A stretch of DNA of 64,000 nucleotides from Saccharina japonica (Eukaryota > Sar > Phaeophyceae > Laminariales > Laminariaceae). Below the pieces are notes generated by a model, which had not been told where the DNA came from, did not search any database, and worked only from the letters and a program-made list of their open reading frames with translations. The translations under genes were made by a program, and so were the position numbers. The stretch spans positions 66,166 to 130,165 of the forward strand of contig MEHQ01003238.1 of the NCBI GenBank assembly GCA_008828725.1, in the 5' to 3' direction. Shown here piece after piece: positions 1 to 10,611 of the stretch (within the stretch, counting starts at the first letter, position 1; every line of letters begins with the position of its first letter).

Positions 1-708
1 ATACAAATCGAGTACCTCCAAGCGCAATCTAAATATACTGTGAATACATCGGTCTGGGCTGCAGCATTTATGTGCGATTTCTATAGCGCGTAAGATTCAC
101 TCGATTGCAACCCTCCAAACACGCCAGGGGGCGCACGGAGAGGGGGGGTGTACTTATGTCGTGCACGGCCGTAGTCGTATGACCATAGACCCTCGCATCC
201 CTACAATGCCGGGACGGAGCACGTTGAGCTTTCACCAACCAGGCAGACATTGCTTGCACCGAGCGCGAAGCGCCGTGAGGTATTGGGCGAGTCGCATGGA
301 GGTTGAGCTACATCCTGCTAAAAGCGGGGAGGGGGGGGGCGGGTCCCGGTGCAGCCAGGGACAAGGCGATGCAAAAAAACACTTCTCGCCAACACAATAC
401 CCCCTCTGTCGTAATTCTTGTTCGTTTCATTGACAGCAGTTTTATTTCCTTTCCATCGCAAGGCCATTCATGTTATCGCTGCTCACACTCAGGTCCTCTT
501 GAGTTGCAGTAGCACTACAGCAATCAGGGGCTCAGGTTAGTCCTCCATGCGTATTCCCTCCCAGTGACTCACCGGAACCGCCTACGTAAAGCGACTAAAC
601 GGATGGGCTGGTGTCCTTTGCTAATGTTCGTTGGTTCTTGTTTGTCTTGTTTCTGCTGCCTTTTCTGTCTCGCGCGCCTCGAAAATCCTGACACATGGCC
701 GCTGACAG
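1..708. other. Left edge, no gene recognised
   Basis: This stretch contains no exon I can support. If the kinase-like terminal exon that follows is real, at least one upstream intron of that gene lies here. A G-rich run near 327-340 and short A-rich runs are the only local features. Confidence 0.4.
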
Positions 709-861
709 ACAATCGCCAAGCTAGCCAATCCAGATTTCGGGATGGACCTCTCAGAAGTCAAGGACGGCCGGACGAGAGGTTTGCTGGAGGGGCTGCTCGA
801 CCCGGACCCGAAGAAGCGGCTTCGATATTTCGACTCCCCCCTGACGCGATTAGCTCTATGA
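709..861 (+). CDS. Terminal exon of a probable protein kinase (partial gene)
   Basis: A 50-codon open stretch follows an acceptor (CTGACAG at 702-708) and ends in TGA at 859-861. Its translation contains LLEGLLDPDPKKRLR, which resembles the end of the protein-kinase catalytic domain (subdomain XI, where a leucine-rich helix is followed by D-P-x-x-R). It is preceded by a segment reading NPDFGMDLS. Only this exon is visible. The kinase domain proper, including the ATP-binding and catalytic loops, would lie upstream outside the window, so class and substrate cannot be given. The start is set by the acceptor and is phase 0 if that acceptor is right. An overlapping ORF in another frame (564-887) is treated as a shadow because it has no family resemblance. 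The plus orientation fits the strand alternation of the other genes. The call rests on one short motif and is moderate at best. Confidence 0.5.
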   Translation, partial: TIAKLANPDFGMDLSEVKDGRTRGLLEGLLDPDPKKRLRYFDSPLTRLAL

Positions 862-969
862 GCAAAGCATACCTTGGCTGGACTTGACGGTTACTTGTTT
901 ACAAACTGACTGATTTTACAGTAGTATTTATTAAGAAATACCAGTAGACACTGCGCGTGAGTTTGGCCT

Positions 970-1300
970 CAACTGGCGGAGAATCCATCGGTGTACCGTT
1001 TTATGGATTGCAGTTTTCAGGATTTTGATTGATTGTTCGACAGAAACGGTATACCGTGACAGAAAACGGTATCTCCTCGTTGGTTTGTTGAGACTTGAAG
1101 AGCTGGTTTCATTTCCTGTACCGCCAACTGGCGGAGAATCCACCGGTGTACCGTTTTAGGGATCATAATTTTCAGGATTTGGATTGTTCGACAGAAACGG
1201 TATACCGTGACAGAAAACGGTATCTCCCTGTTGGTTTATTGAGTCTTGAAGAGCTGGTTTGGATTCCTATACCGTCAAATGGCGTAGAATCCACCGGTGT
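970..1300. repeat. Tandem repeat, about 150-bp unit, two full copies and one partial
   Basis: Copies start near 970, 1125 and 1275, each with (C)AACTGGCGGAGAATCCA or a close variant. The two full copies share a motif with a self-complementary core (ACGGTATACCGT) and the text GAAGAGCTGGTTT at their 3' ends. No coding capacity is evident. Confidence 0.85.
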
Positions 1301-2055
1301 AACAGAGGGCATGTTTGGACTTTGCGTTTCAGAAGGCCCTAGGTAAACTTAGGGAGTATAATTGAATCGTGTGCGTGCTGTATCGCATGATTGAGTTACT
1401 TACAGCTCCGGACAGACTGCCTCAAATTTGTTTCCCAGTTACCTGGTACTATTTATAGTTATAGTTGTATACTCTGGTATATATGTTATATGATACGAGG
1501 CTTGGGCTTTGTGAATGGACGTGTTTTTGTGCTGGCGAGCGACTGTGCTTCCTCGCGTGCGTGTATTCTCTGCGCCGTGTACTGGCAAGGGGGTTGCGTT
1601 TCCGTGGGACTTGTGCTTTGCCGTTTTGTGCGGTACCGAGATGTAGACAGACAACGAGAGAGAAAGCGTCAGAAGCTGCCGGCGGGAGCTGGTGTGCGCG
1701 GGCGGTATCCCCTGACAACGTACCGACGAAAGTAGTACCGTATACCACTCTGTCCGGAAAATTAAGGACCGTTAGGTATCCATAATGTTGCACAAACGTT
1801 ACTTATAGTTCCGGAGAGAGTGCCCCAAACAGGTATTCTGCGTGGTGTGTTCGCTGAACCTATCAATGGTGATGCTCCTGTGATGCTGGTGGCGGAGAGA
1901 AAGAGAGATGAAAATAGAGAGAGAGCGACTTGTTCCTACTACTGGTGACCGTACGTCGAAGATAACGTTGGTGGTGAGACACCGTGTGCTGATTTGGGCG
2001 AAGCTAGCCGAACCTCTTATCTTCATTCCCAGTGACATTAGTCACTGGACTCTAA
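1301..2055. other. Intergenic, no gene seen; short diverged direct repeat
   Basis: A motif reading TTACTTACAGCTCCGGACAG near 1395 recurs in diverged form near 1799. The GTCCGGA(A) word also appears near 1753 and again at 35.6 kb. No gene is recognised. Confidence 0.5.
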
Positions 2056-2308
2056 GGGCCGTTCTTATCAAGCATTTCCCCCCCCAAAAATTCCAATATT
2101 TTTTTCCAAGAAAACTAGGAAAAGTAGGAAAAGCAGGAAACATTTTACATTTCCAAGCCTTTGGTAATGTAACAGAGGGCGAAATATTTGGAAGGCTTCG
2201 CATTCTAATATTTGGGAGGAAAAAAGGAAAATATGTAAAAACAAAAAATTGCGTGAAACATAATTTGGAAAATTTGGAAATTCATGGCTCCGATACTAAG
2301 AATGGCCC
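2056..2308. mobile_element. PIF/Harbinger-like MITE, 253 bp, TSD TAA
   Basis: The terminal inverted repeats are GGGCCGTTCTTA at the left and its near complement TAAGAATGGCCC at the right. They are flanked on both sides by TAA (2053-2055 and 2309-2311). A 3-bp TAA/TTA duplication and GGG-starting ends are typical of PIF/Harbinger elements. The interior is much more AT-rich than its surroundings and has no transposase ORF, so it is non-autonomous. Confidence 0.75.
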
Positions 2309-2828
2309 TAAACCATTAAACATTTAACATCCGTGAATCCCCTAGTTTTGTCCAATCTTTCCAAGTCTAATTACAGCTTTTTCTAGCCGTCCCCTGTTGG
2401 GGAATTCCTACTCAGTTCAAGCGAACCATAATTTGCCTCTGTCGTCAAATCAACTGTCAATACGAAGACCACTGTACTCGCCCCCGTGCCCCGACGCGAC
2501 AATGCCGCCTACTGTCGCCATACAAATCCTGACCTGGGTACTATATAGTCGGGGTCAAGAGTTGTCTTCAAGAATAGCAAGAATCGCGATAATCAGGATC
2601 AATAATTGGTGTCAGACAGTCAAGCCAAAGTCCGCTTCAGATTTATTTGCTGGTTTTCCTATAGAAGCTAAGCTTTCAAAGGCTTCCTACGCCGATACTC
2701 CAAAAGTGTATGTGTACGCAAATCCGCTTGCGCACAGAAGCTCCAAACTTACGTTTTTTTCCCCCTCAAATGATGCCGGGTGACGTACATTATCCGATTA
2801 TTTTTTTTTCTCATGACGTTGGCACAAC
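2309..2828. other. Intergenic, nothing recognised
   Basis: Open stretches here show no splice-supported exon or family resemblance. Confidence 0.4.
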
Positions 2829-4834
2829 GCCATGGAGTCGCCATATGGTGACTTCATTGCGTCGCCATGGCGCATTGAGCCCACCGCGGCGCGATGGCGA
2901 GAGCTGAAAGCGCCGTGGTGCCGCCATAGCGCTTGGAGGCAGTCATGGTGGCACCATGGAGTCGCCATGGCGGGTTCGATGTGCCATGGCGGCACCATGG
3001 CGGTTCCATGGCGCCTCCGTGGTGCCGCCGTGGCGCATCGAACCCGCCATGGCGGCTCTATGGCACTCGGAGGCAGCCATGGTGGAGTACAGAGCCTGCC
3101 ATGGCGGCACCACGGCGGCTCCATAGCGGGTTCAAAGCGCCGTGGTGCCGTCATGGAGCTTGGAGGCAGCCATGGCGGCACCATGGAGCCGCCATGGAGA
3201 CGCCGACGCGTGCTACGATAGAGGTAGTACTTTTGGCTGAAAACGTTTCTGAGTGAAGGTAATCACTCCTTAACCCAAAATAGTCGGAATTCCATTTTTG
3301 GGTTGTAATATTATTGTGTTGGATCGTTAGGCCATGATATTTTTCATCCGATAATACTTTTGTTTTCGTCCAAAATCAGTTTTTGGGTGGGATATAGAGC
3401 TCCTTAAGCGAGGAGCCTCCGAAAAAACATGGTGCACCTCTATCGTAGCATGCGTCCGCGCCATGGAGTCGCCATGGCTACCTCCTAGTGCCATGACGGC
3501 ACCATGGCGGTTTCATGGCGCCTTCGTGGTGCCGCCGTGGCGCATCGAACCTGCGATGGCGACCCCATGGCACTAAGAGGTAGCCATGGCGGCACCACGG
3601 CGCCTTCATGGTGCCGCCATGGCGCTTCGGACCCGACACGGCGCCTTCATGGAGCCGCAATGGCGCATTGATCCCGCCACGGCGCCGCCGTGGAGCCACC
3701 GTGGTGCCGCCACGGCGGGGTCGATGCGCCATGGCGGTACCACGGCGGCGCCATGGCGGGCTGAAAGCGCCGTGGTGCCGCCATGGCGCTTGGAGGCAGC
3801 CATGGCGGCTCCTCGGCGGCTCCATGGTGCCGCCATGGTGCTTTGAGTACATCATGGCGCCACCATAGAGCCTTCGTGGTGCCGCCATGCCGCCATGGCG
3901 GCATCCAAGCACCGTGGTGCGCCGTGGTGCCGCCATAGCGCTTGGAAGCAGCCATGGCGGCTCTATGGTGTCTTCTTGGAGACGCCATGGTGGGTTCGAT
4001 GCACTATATGGCGGTACCACGGCAGCTCCATGACACCTCGGTGGTGCCGCCGTGGAGCATCGGACCCGCTATGGCGGCTCTATGGCGCTTGGAGGCAGCC
4101 ATGGCGGCTCCATAGTGGAGTACAGAGCCGGCCATGGCGGCACCACGGCGGCTCCATGCCGGCGCCATGGTAGGTTCAGAGAGCCATGGAGTCGCCATAG
4201 CGCTATCAAAAAGGGGCCATGGAGTCGCCATGGCGGGCTTCAGATGCCATGGCGACACCACGGCGCCTCCATGGTGCCGCCATGGCGGGCGGCTCAATGC
4301 GCCATAGAGTCGCCGTGGCGGGGTGGCGGAGCGGCCATGGCGGGCTTAATGTGCCATGGCGGCACCACGGCGCATCCATGGTGCCACAATGACGCCTATA
4401 TGGTGCCGCCATGGTGGGCTAAAGGCGCAGTGGAGTCGCCATGGTCTTGCCATGGAGGCGCCATGGCGCCGCCATAGGAACATGGCGGCTCCGCCACCCC
4501 GCCATGGCGAACCCATGGTGCTTTGAGCCCGTCATGGCGGCCCCATCGTGCCTCGATGGTGACGCCATAGCGGCTCATGGCGGAACCACGGCGCATCCAT
4601 GGTGCCGCCATGACGCCCACATGGTGCCGCCATGGTGGGCAAAAGGCGCAATGGAGTCGCCATGGTCTTGCGATGGAGGTGCCGTGGAGTCGCCATGGAA
4701 ACTCCATGGTCTTGCCATGGAGGTGCCATGGCGCCGCCATGGAAACTCATTGGCGACTCCATCGAGACTCCACGGCGACACCACGGAGTCGCCACAGTCG
4801 CCATGGAGTCGTCATGGCGGCGACATGGAGTAAA
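2829..4834. repeat. CCATGG satellite of 11-bp and 19-bp units (interrupted by a 250-bp MITE)
   Basis: The array parses almost completely into 11-bp units of the form YCATGGCGNNN and 19-bp units (the 11-mer plus 8 bases, e.g. CCATGGCGCTTGGAGGCAG). These are often arranged as two or three short units followed by one long unit. The core CCATGG is self-complementary, so both strands look alike. The frequent histidine/glycine/tryptophan-rich ORFs on both strands are a by-product of this and not genes. The array occupies about 2829-3205 and 3456-4834. Confidence 0.9.
3206..3455. mobile_element. 250-bp MITE-like element inserted in the satellite
   Basis: The ends form about 21-bp imperfect inverted repeats, ACGCGTGCTACGATAGAGGT at the left and its near complement ending ATCGTAGCATGCGT at the right. 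The interior is AT-rich and non-satellite, unlike the CCATGG array on both sides. No ORF and no clear target-site duplication is visible. Confidence 0.7.
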
Positions 4835-5201
4835 GGTGGGTAAAATGATGAGCGATGGCCAACGGCTAGGTGGTGGCATCGGGGGGTGTTCGCCACAATG
4901 GTCTACATTATCTACCTTGTTTCAGCACAGGTTTGTCTTGATGCCATGGTTGTATTTCAGCAATCGCCATGGCGACTCCATGGCGACTGTGGTGACTCCG
5001 TGGTGTCGCCGTGGAGTCTCGGTGGAGTCGCCATGGTCTTGCCATGGCGCCGCCACGGAGTCGCCATGGCGATTGTTGATAAACAACCATGGCGTCAAGA
5101 CAAACCTGTGCTGAAATAATGTAGATAATGTAGATCATCGTGACGAACACCCCCCGACGCCACCACCTAGCCGTTGGCCATCGCTCATCATTTTACCCAC
5201 C
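4835..5201. mobile_element. 367-bp near-palindromic foldback element with satellite centre
   Basis: The left end, GGTGGGTAAAATGATGAGCG, is repeated in inverse orientation ending at 5201. Arms of roughly 180 bp match with few differences. One consequence is that both strands encode nearly the same peptide (SAQVCLDAMVV appears on each). The middle consists of CCATGG satellite units. Long arms and no transposase fit a foldback or MITE-type non-autonomous element. Confidence 0.85.
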
Positions 5202-5507
5202 CTCGCCAAGTTTCAGCTCCTTTGGCGCCGCCTGTGTGATATTGTGATGCTTCCCTCCTCGCTTGTCGAATACACACCCTTACAGCTGTTTGTATACTAC
5301 CGCAATATCGCGTTTAAGTCTACAAGAAAGTTAGTATCTTGGGAGTCCCAATCCAAAAGAGACACGTCTGTGATCACGGACAAACGTTTAACATCTACTA
5401 CTATTCTGTCCCTAAATATAAGAAATAAATGAATATGAATATGTAATCCAAACGGTGATTATGTTTCGGGACAGAGTGGTACGACGGACTGCTGGCCACT
5501 CGCGCCT
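5202..5507. other. Intergenic, nothing recognised
   Basis: This short stretch separates the foldback element from the next tandem repeat. No gene or motif could be supported. Confidence 0.4.
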
Positions 5508-5713
5508 CCCCGTGGTTGCACTCTGCCCCCCTCGGCTCATTTTGAGTGGTCAACCCTCCCTGCTTCCCTCCCTCCATCCGTCTCTCTTCGCTCTCTCTCC
5601 CTCTGTTTCCCCGTGGTGCACTCTGCCCCCCTCGGCTCATTTTGAGTGGTCAACCCTCCCTGCTTCCCTCCCTCCATCCGTCTCTCTTCGCTCTCTCTCC
5701 CTCTCTTTCCGGC
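5508..5713. repeat. Tandem duplication, about 101-bp unit, two copies
   Basis: Two nearly identical copies begin CCCCGTGGTTGCACTCTGCC (5508) and CCCCGTGGTGCACTCTGCC (5609). Each contains a pyrimidine-rich CTCTCTCC tract. The near identity implies a recent duplication. Confidence 0.9.
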
Positions 5714-6203
5714 CGAGTTGAAACGATATTGATTTGTCCCGGGGGATATTGCGGTGATGGCGGTAGGGCACCGCTGTCATCAGAGACAGTAAGTAAGCCG
5801 GGGACAGACCATGCGGCAATGCTCCTCCTATTCCTGGGTGTAGTAGTGTCATGCTGAATCCAGTTTGAGGGCTGTCGCCGACGATGTTTGGTTGTCATCT
5901 GCTTTGTTTCTGTCTGGCGTTTTTGTCTTAAATTGTTTGTTTCGCTCAATTTCGTTTTGAAGGGTGCCGCGTCCCTCTCCCTTCACGCTGTGTCTGGCTT
6001 TGGTTGACCGAAAAAACTTTCATGTTTGCTTTTTTTGTTTGCTTTCCGTCGTAACGGGGAGGCCCTTCCTTCCAGTTAATGTTGGTTTTCGACAAGCTGC
6101 AGCAAGTTGTAGTAGTACCCCACGAGTCTGGCGGGTCCTGTCACGTATTCCACTCAGCTAGCAAAGATGAGTTTCGACGAAATCCTCGATCTCACAGCTG
6201 TTN
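5714..6203. other. Intergenic, nothing recognised
   Basis: No supportable gene. One ambiguous base (n) lies at 6203, just before the tandem array. Confidence 0.4.
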
Positions 6204-8330
6204 GATATTTACAGATTTATATGTACTAAAATCACCTGAGTATTCTAGCTGTTACCCCTCGCGGTCACGATAGGGCGCAGGATATTTACAGATTTATATG
6301 TACTAAAATGGTACAGCAGGGCGTGGATGTGAAATCAACATCTACGAGTATATGGTTATGGCGTAGTGAATGAGTGTCTCACGACGCGTTGAGAGGGAAT
6401 CTTCACAGCCCAAACGTTCGAGATGTCTCGGACGTGGATACTTGTAGAGAGTCAACCGCAGTGACTTACAGCGGTACGACGTTGCTGGCAAACGTGCACC
6501 TGAGTATTTTTGCTGTTACCCCTCGCGGTCGCGATGGGGCGCAGAATATTTACAGAAATTTATGCATTAAACATATCCAGCAGGTTGTGGATGTAACATG
6601 AATATCCACGTAGTTTATATATGTACTGAAAATGTCCAGCAGGGCGTCGATGTAACATAAATATCTACGAGTATATGGTTATGGCGTAGAGAATGAGTGT
6701 CTCACCACGCGTTGAGAGGATATCTTCCACAGCCAAACGTTCGAGATGTCTCGGACGTGGATACTTGTAGAGAGACGCCTGAAGTAAACTTACACAGCGG
6801 TACGATATTGCTGGAAAAGTGCACTTGAGTATTCTAGCTGTTACCCTTCTCGGTCGCGATGGGGCGCCGAATATTCACAGATTTATATGTACTAAAGATG
6901 TCCAGCAGGTTGTGGATGGAACACGAATATCTACGAGTATATGGTCATGGCGTAGTGAATAGGTGTCTCACCACGCGTTGAGTGGAAACCTTCACAGAAA
7001 AACGTTCGGGATGTCTCCGACGTGGATACCTGTAGAGAGCCGACCGCAGTGACTTACAGCGGTACGACGTTGCTGACAAACGTGCACCTGAGTATTCTCG
7101 CTGTTACCCCTCGCGGTTGCGATGGATCGCAAATACTTACAGAATTTTATGTACTAAACATGTCCAGCAGGTTGTGGATGTAACATGGATATTTGCAAGT
7201 ATGTGGTTATGGCGTAGCGAATGAGTGTCTCACCATGTGTTGAGAGGAATGTTATCCCTCGCGGCTCGGAGCATGGGGGAGCAAAATATTTACAGAGTTT
7301 TATGTACTAAAAATGGCCAGCAGGATGTGGATGTGACATGAACATTTGCGAGTATGTGGTTATGGCGTACGCGTGAATGACTGTCTCACCACGTGTTGAG
7401 AGGGAATCTCCACAGCCAGACGTTCGAGATGTCTCCGACGTGGATACTTGTAGAGAGCCGACTGCAGTGACAGAAATCGTATCACTGCTGGGTGAACCGT
7501 TACCAACTTATTTACTATGTTTGTTAACCGTGAGCAACAACATTTCGCTCACATGTTGCGGCAGAGCGACAATACTTACAGCGGCACGATTCCGCTAACA
7601 AAAAGTGCACCTGGTTAGTATTGCTGTTACCCCTTGCGGTCGCGATGGGGCGCAGAATATTTACGGTTTTATATGCACTAAAAACGTCCAGCAGGTTGTG
7701 GATGTAACATGAATATTTACGAGTATACTTGTATGGTTATGGCGTAGTGAATGAGTGTATCACCACAAGTTGAGAGGGAATGTTCACAGCCTAACGTTCG
7801 AGGGGTCTCGGACTGGGATACTTGTAGAGAGGCGGCCGTAGTGACATAATTCGTATCACTACTGGGTGAACCGTGACCAGGAACGTTTGCTGTGTTCTTT
7901 CACACGTCGCGGAAAGGCGACGAAACTCACAGAGGTACAGTGCCGCTGGCAAACATCTGGGTGATCTCGATGTTACTCCTGGCCGCAGCGATGAGGCACA
8001 GAATATGTGTAGACTTTACTGAACATGTAAAAACGTCCAGCAGAGCTTAATGCAACATTGTTGGCTACGACTACATGATTATGGCGTTGTGAATGAGTGT
8101 CTCGCTGAGAGGGTATCTTCACAGCCAAAGACAAACGTTTGATAATGTCTCGTGCGTGAAAGCTTGTAGATAGTCGACCTCAGTGGCAGAAATCGCGACA
8201 CTGATGGGTGAACTGTGAGCAGCAATAATTGGAATTTCGCTCACATGTCCCGGCAGGGAAACGATATTTACAGCGGTACCATGCCGCTGGGCGACAGTCA
8301 GTTAACGCGTCTTCAGTGTATTGATGACGT
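6204..8330. repeat. Degenerate tandem array, about 260-370-bp units, roughly seven or eight copies
   Basis: Recurring landmarks in fixed order are ATTTACAG...TTATATGTACTAAA, GTCCAGCAGG, GAGTGTCTCACCACGCGTTG, ACGTTCGAGATGTCTC, GATACTTGTAGAGAG and GTTACCCCTCGCGGTCGCGA. The GTGTCTCAC landmark occurs near 6374, 6696, 6963, 7225, 7382, 7755 and 8096. One unit is shortened (7225-7382) and others carry insertions. Copies differ by many substitutions and the frame is not kept, so the array appears non-coding. Confidence 0.85.
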
Positions 8331-10611
8331 CTGGGTTGAGGTGCGACTGCGCGGCCATAACGGCGACCAGGCTCAAGTTGGAAGCGGCGTAGTACGTACA
8401 CGGAGCGAGGTTCGGGGCCCGTGTTCTGAGCTTGGTGGGGGTGGCGGAGCCGTTGCTCTTATGGTGGCACTACTGTCATGCCATGCAGCGCAACCTGAAC
8501 ACGCGTCACTTTCCTCATTCCGTTCAGGGGAGCAAGTACGAGCGTGGGGATATGGACAAGTGTTGTGAGCCCTGAGAAATGTAGTTGGAAAGTCGGGGCG
8601 TAAGCCCAAAGAGTACACCATCCACTCGCCGAGGATAGGAAGTGCCTCGACGCTTGCGGCTGGAAGTGACGTGTTGGGGAGAGTCATACAGCGAGAAGGA
8701 AGGTGTAAGTCCCATGCATTTATGGTGTACACCCGGTATAATGCAGACCATGCGCGAGATGGGTCTCGTAAACTAGCATCTGACAAGGGTTTGCAAAGAC
8801 AGCCAGGTCAAGATACTGTATGGGTAAACTATAGAAGTCTCGGAGCAACCTCGGTTGTGGAGGAGTACAATGGTGCTGGACCATTGGGTGTCTCAGTCAT
8901 CCGAGAATTCGTACAGTATAACCCAAACAGTGAAGGGAGGGAGATGCGTTTATGGGCAAAAGACATGTGAGCATGACAGAGTTGATAATGCGGTAGACAT
9001 GTCAGCCAGCTGCTCTCCCTCCCATGCCACAGAAAATGACAATTTACAACGCAATTCGAAAGATACATACAACAAAGGAAAAGGTTATTCGTGATTGGGA
9101 ACCGATATAAGAATAATCTGTAGTTTGTTGTCATAGAGAGAATTTGGCGTTCTGGTTCATAATCTTTGGCTGAGCACGTACACTACGTAGCTCACTTGCA
9201 GCATCGAGCTTTATCTGGTTCATCGCGCTTGTGGGAATACCAAGTGGATACCGCACGGAACGGTGCTGGTAGACTGGTAGAACACGCGAACAGACAGGGC
9301 TGTTGCTTCCAACTGGACAGCGATCGTTCGCTGGCCCAGGTTTTTCGTGATTCGTGATTTCTCCCGCCCACCCACCCTTTTTTTTTCCTGGTTTAGATGT
9401 AAGAGCATACCACGAAGCGGGCAACCTCTAGCGGGTCCAAATGATAACTTCGAAGCCGTCGTCTGCATGCATTGGCCTAACCCAACACGAAGCGGGTTGA
9501 CTGTGGCTTGATTCTATGTCGAGAATCGAGTTCAAAGGTCTGTCGTCGTACGAACTGATTTGTAGCAGCGTGTTGATACTGTGTAGTTGAACTATTAATA
9601 GGAGAAAGCTAATTGCCCCGCGTGAAAAATATTTGTTTAACGTATTTTGTACTGCTGTAAAGCAATTTGATAAACAGCAACATACGAAACAGCAGCAGCA
9701 GCAGCAGTACACACATACGTACAACTACCGCTGCTACTACTGTAGTACTGCTGCTGCTCCTGCTGTGGGTTACTCAGCACGCGGAATCTGGTGCACGTTC
9801 ACTCTTGTTCCTATTTTAGTTTTCGTGTTTCGTTGTTGAATTGATCTTGCGGTGTTATTTTAACTGGTAATGATATGTGCAGCTACAATACCTGATTTGT
9901 ATGTACACATATTATACGTTGTAGGTAAAGGCCTATCATAGCATCATAGCCTTTCGTCGGGGTTAAGAACGAAGCATACCTACCTATAGCTATTATAGCA
10001 GACGACTCCAGCTGGCGTATGATACGTACGCTCGCCTCACGGCCATACTAGCGAGTGCTGTACTGTGCTGCTGTGGGACCGCGTGTAGGTGCAAGGTGGG
10101 AAGGGGGCCAGGGATTGGTCATACTGACTGAAGTCTTGTACTGGCTGAAGTCTTGCCACGCAAGCATGAACATCCTCGCCAACTACAAATTGTGGCGGAC
10201 GTGCTGTGGGGTTGTGGCGTGTGTGTGGCATCTGCCAAACCATGCGTTGTTTGCTTGTGCTGACGAGATGCGGGCTCATTCCTGTCTGTTTTTCTCGCCC
10301 GCTGACGAAGTGCGGGCTTTTTTCTTGTCGGCTACTTGATTGTACTGACGAAGGCCTGTGAATTGGTGGCCGAAAGCTAAAGAAAAAAGAAACTCGTGAA
10401 AGCATGGCTCTGTTCGGTAGAAAAGGGGCCGTTAGTTACGAACAGCTGCAAGTAACACCGACCCAGGTTTACGTAATGGTACAGGTATGTATAGAGATAC
10501 CTCCTGTGCGGACAAAACGTTTATTATGTAGACGAAGAAGGAAACTAATAATAAAATCTCGTTTTATTTTTTACCATTCTGCCGCCTGCTGGTCGAATAT
10601 ACACGTACTCA
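8331..10611. other. Intergenic, no gene recognised
   Basis: Several open stretches of 70-140 codons on both strands have no family resemblance or splice support. Minor features are a CAG microsatellite near 9690-9708 and a doubled hairpin-like motif GCTGACGARRTGCGGGCT near 10260 and 10303. Confidence 0.4.

Noticed and set aside
1395-1830. Direct repeats about 400 bp apart, considered as LTR-like ends
   Set aside because: Only about 30 bp are shared, with several mismatches. There is no target duplication or internal coding region, and the same word recurs alone elsewhere.
2832-5150. Many overlapping 60-180-codon His/Gly/Trp/Pro-rich ORFs on both strands
   Set aside because: By-products of the CCATGG satellite. 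An 11-bp unit cycles through all frames, and the palindromic core gives similar peptides on both strands.
6204-8330. CRISPR-like array
   Set aside because: Units are long and vary between 260 and 370 bp, with no short identical repeats and unique spacers. The gene structure around it is eukaryotic.
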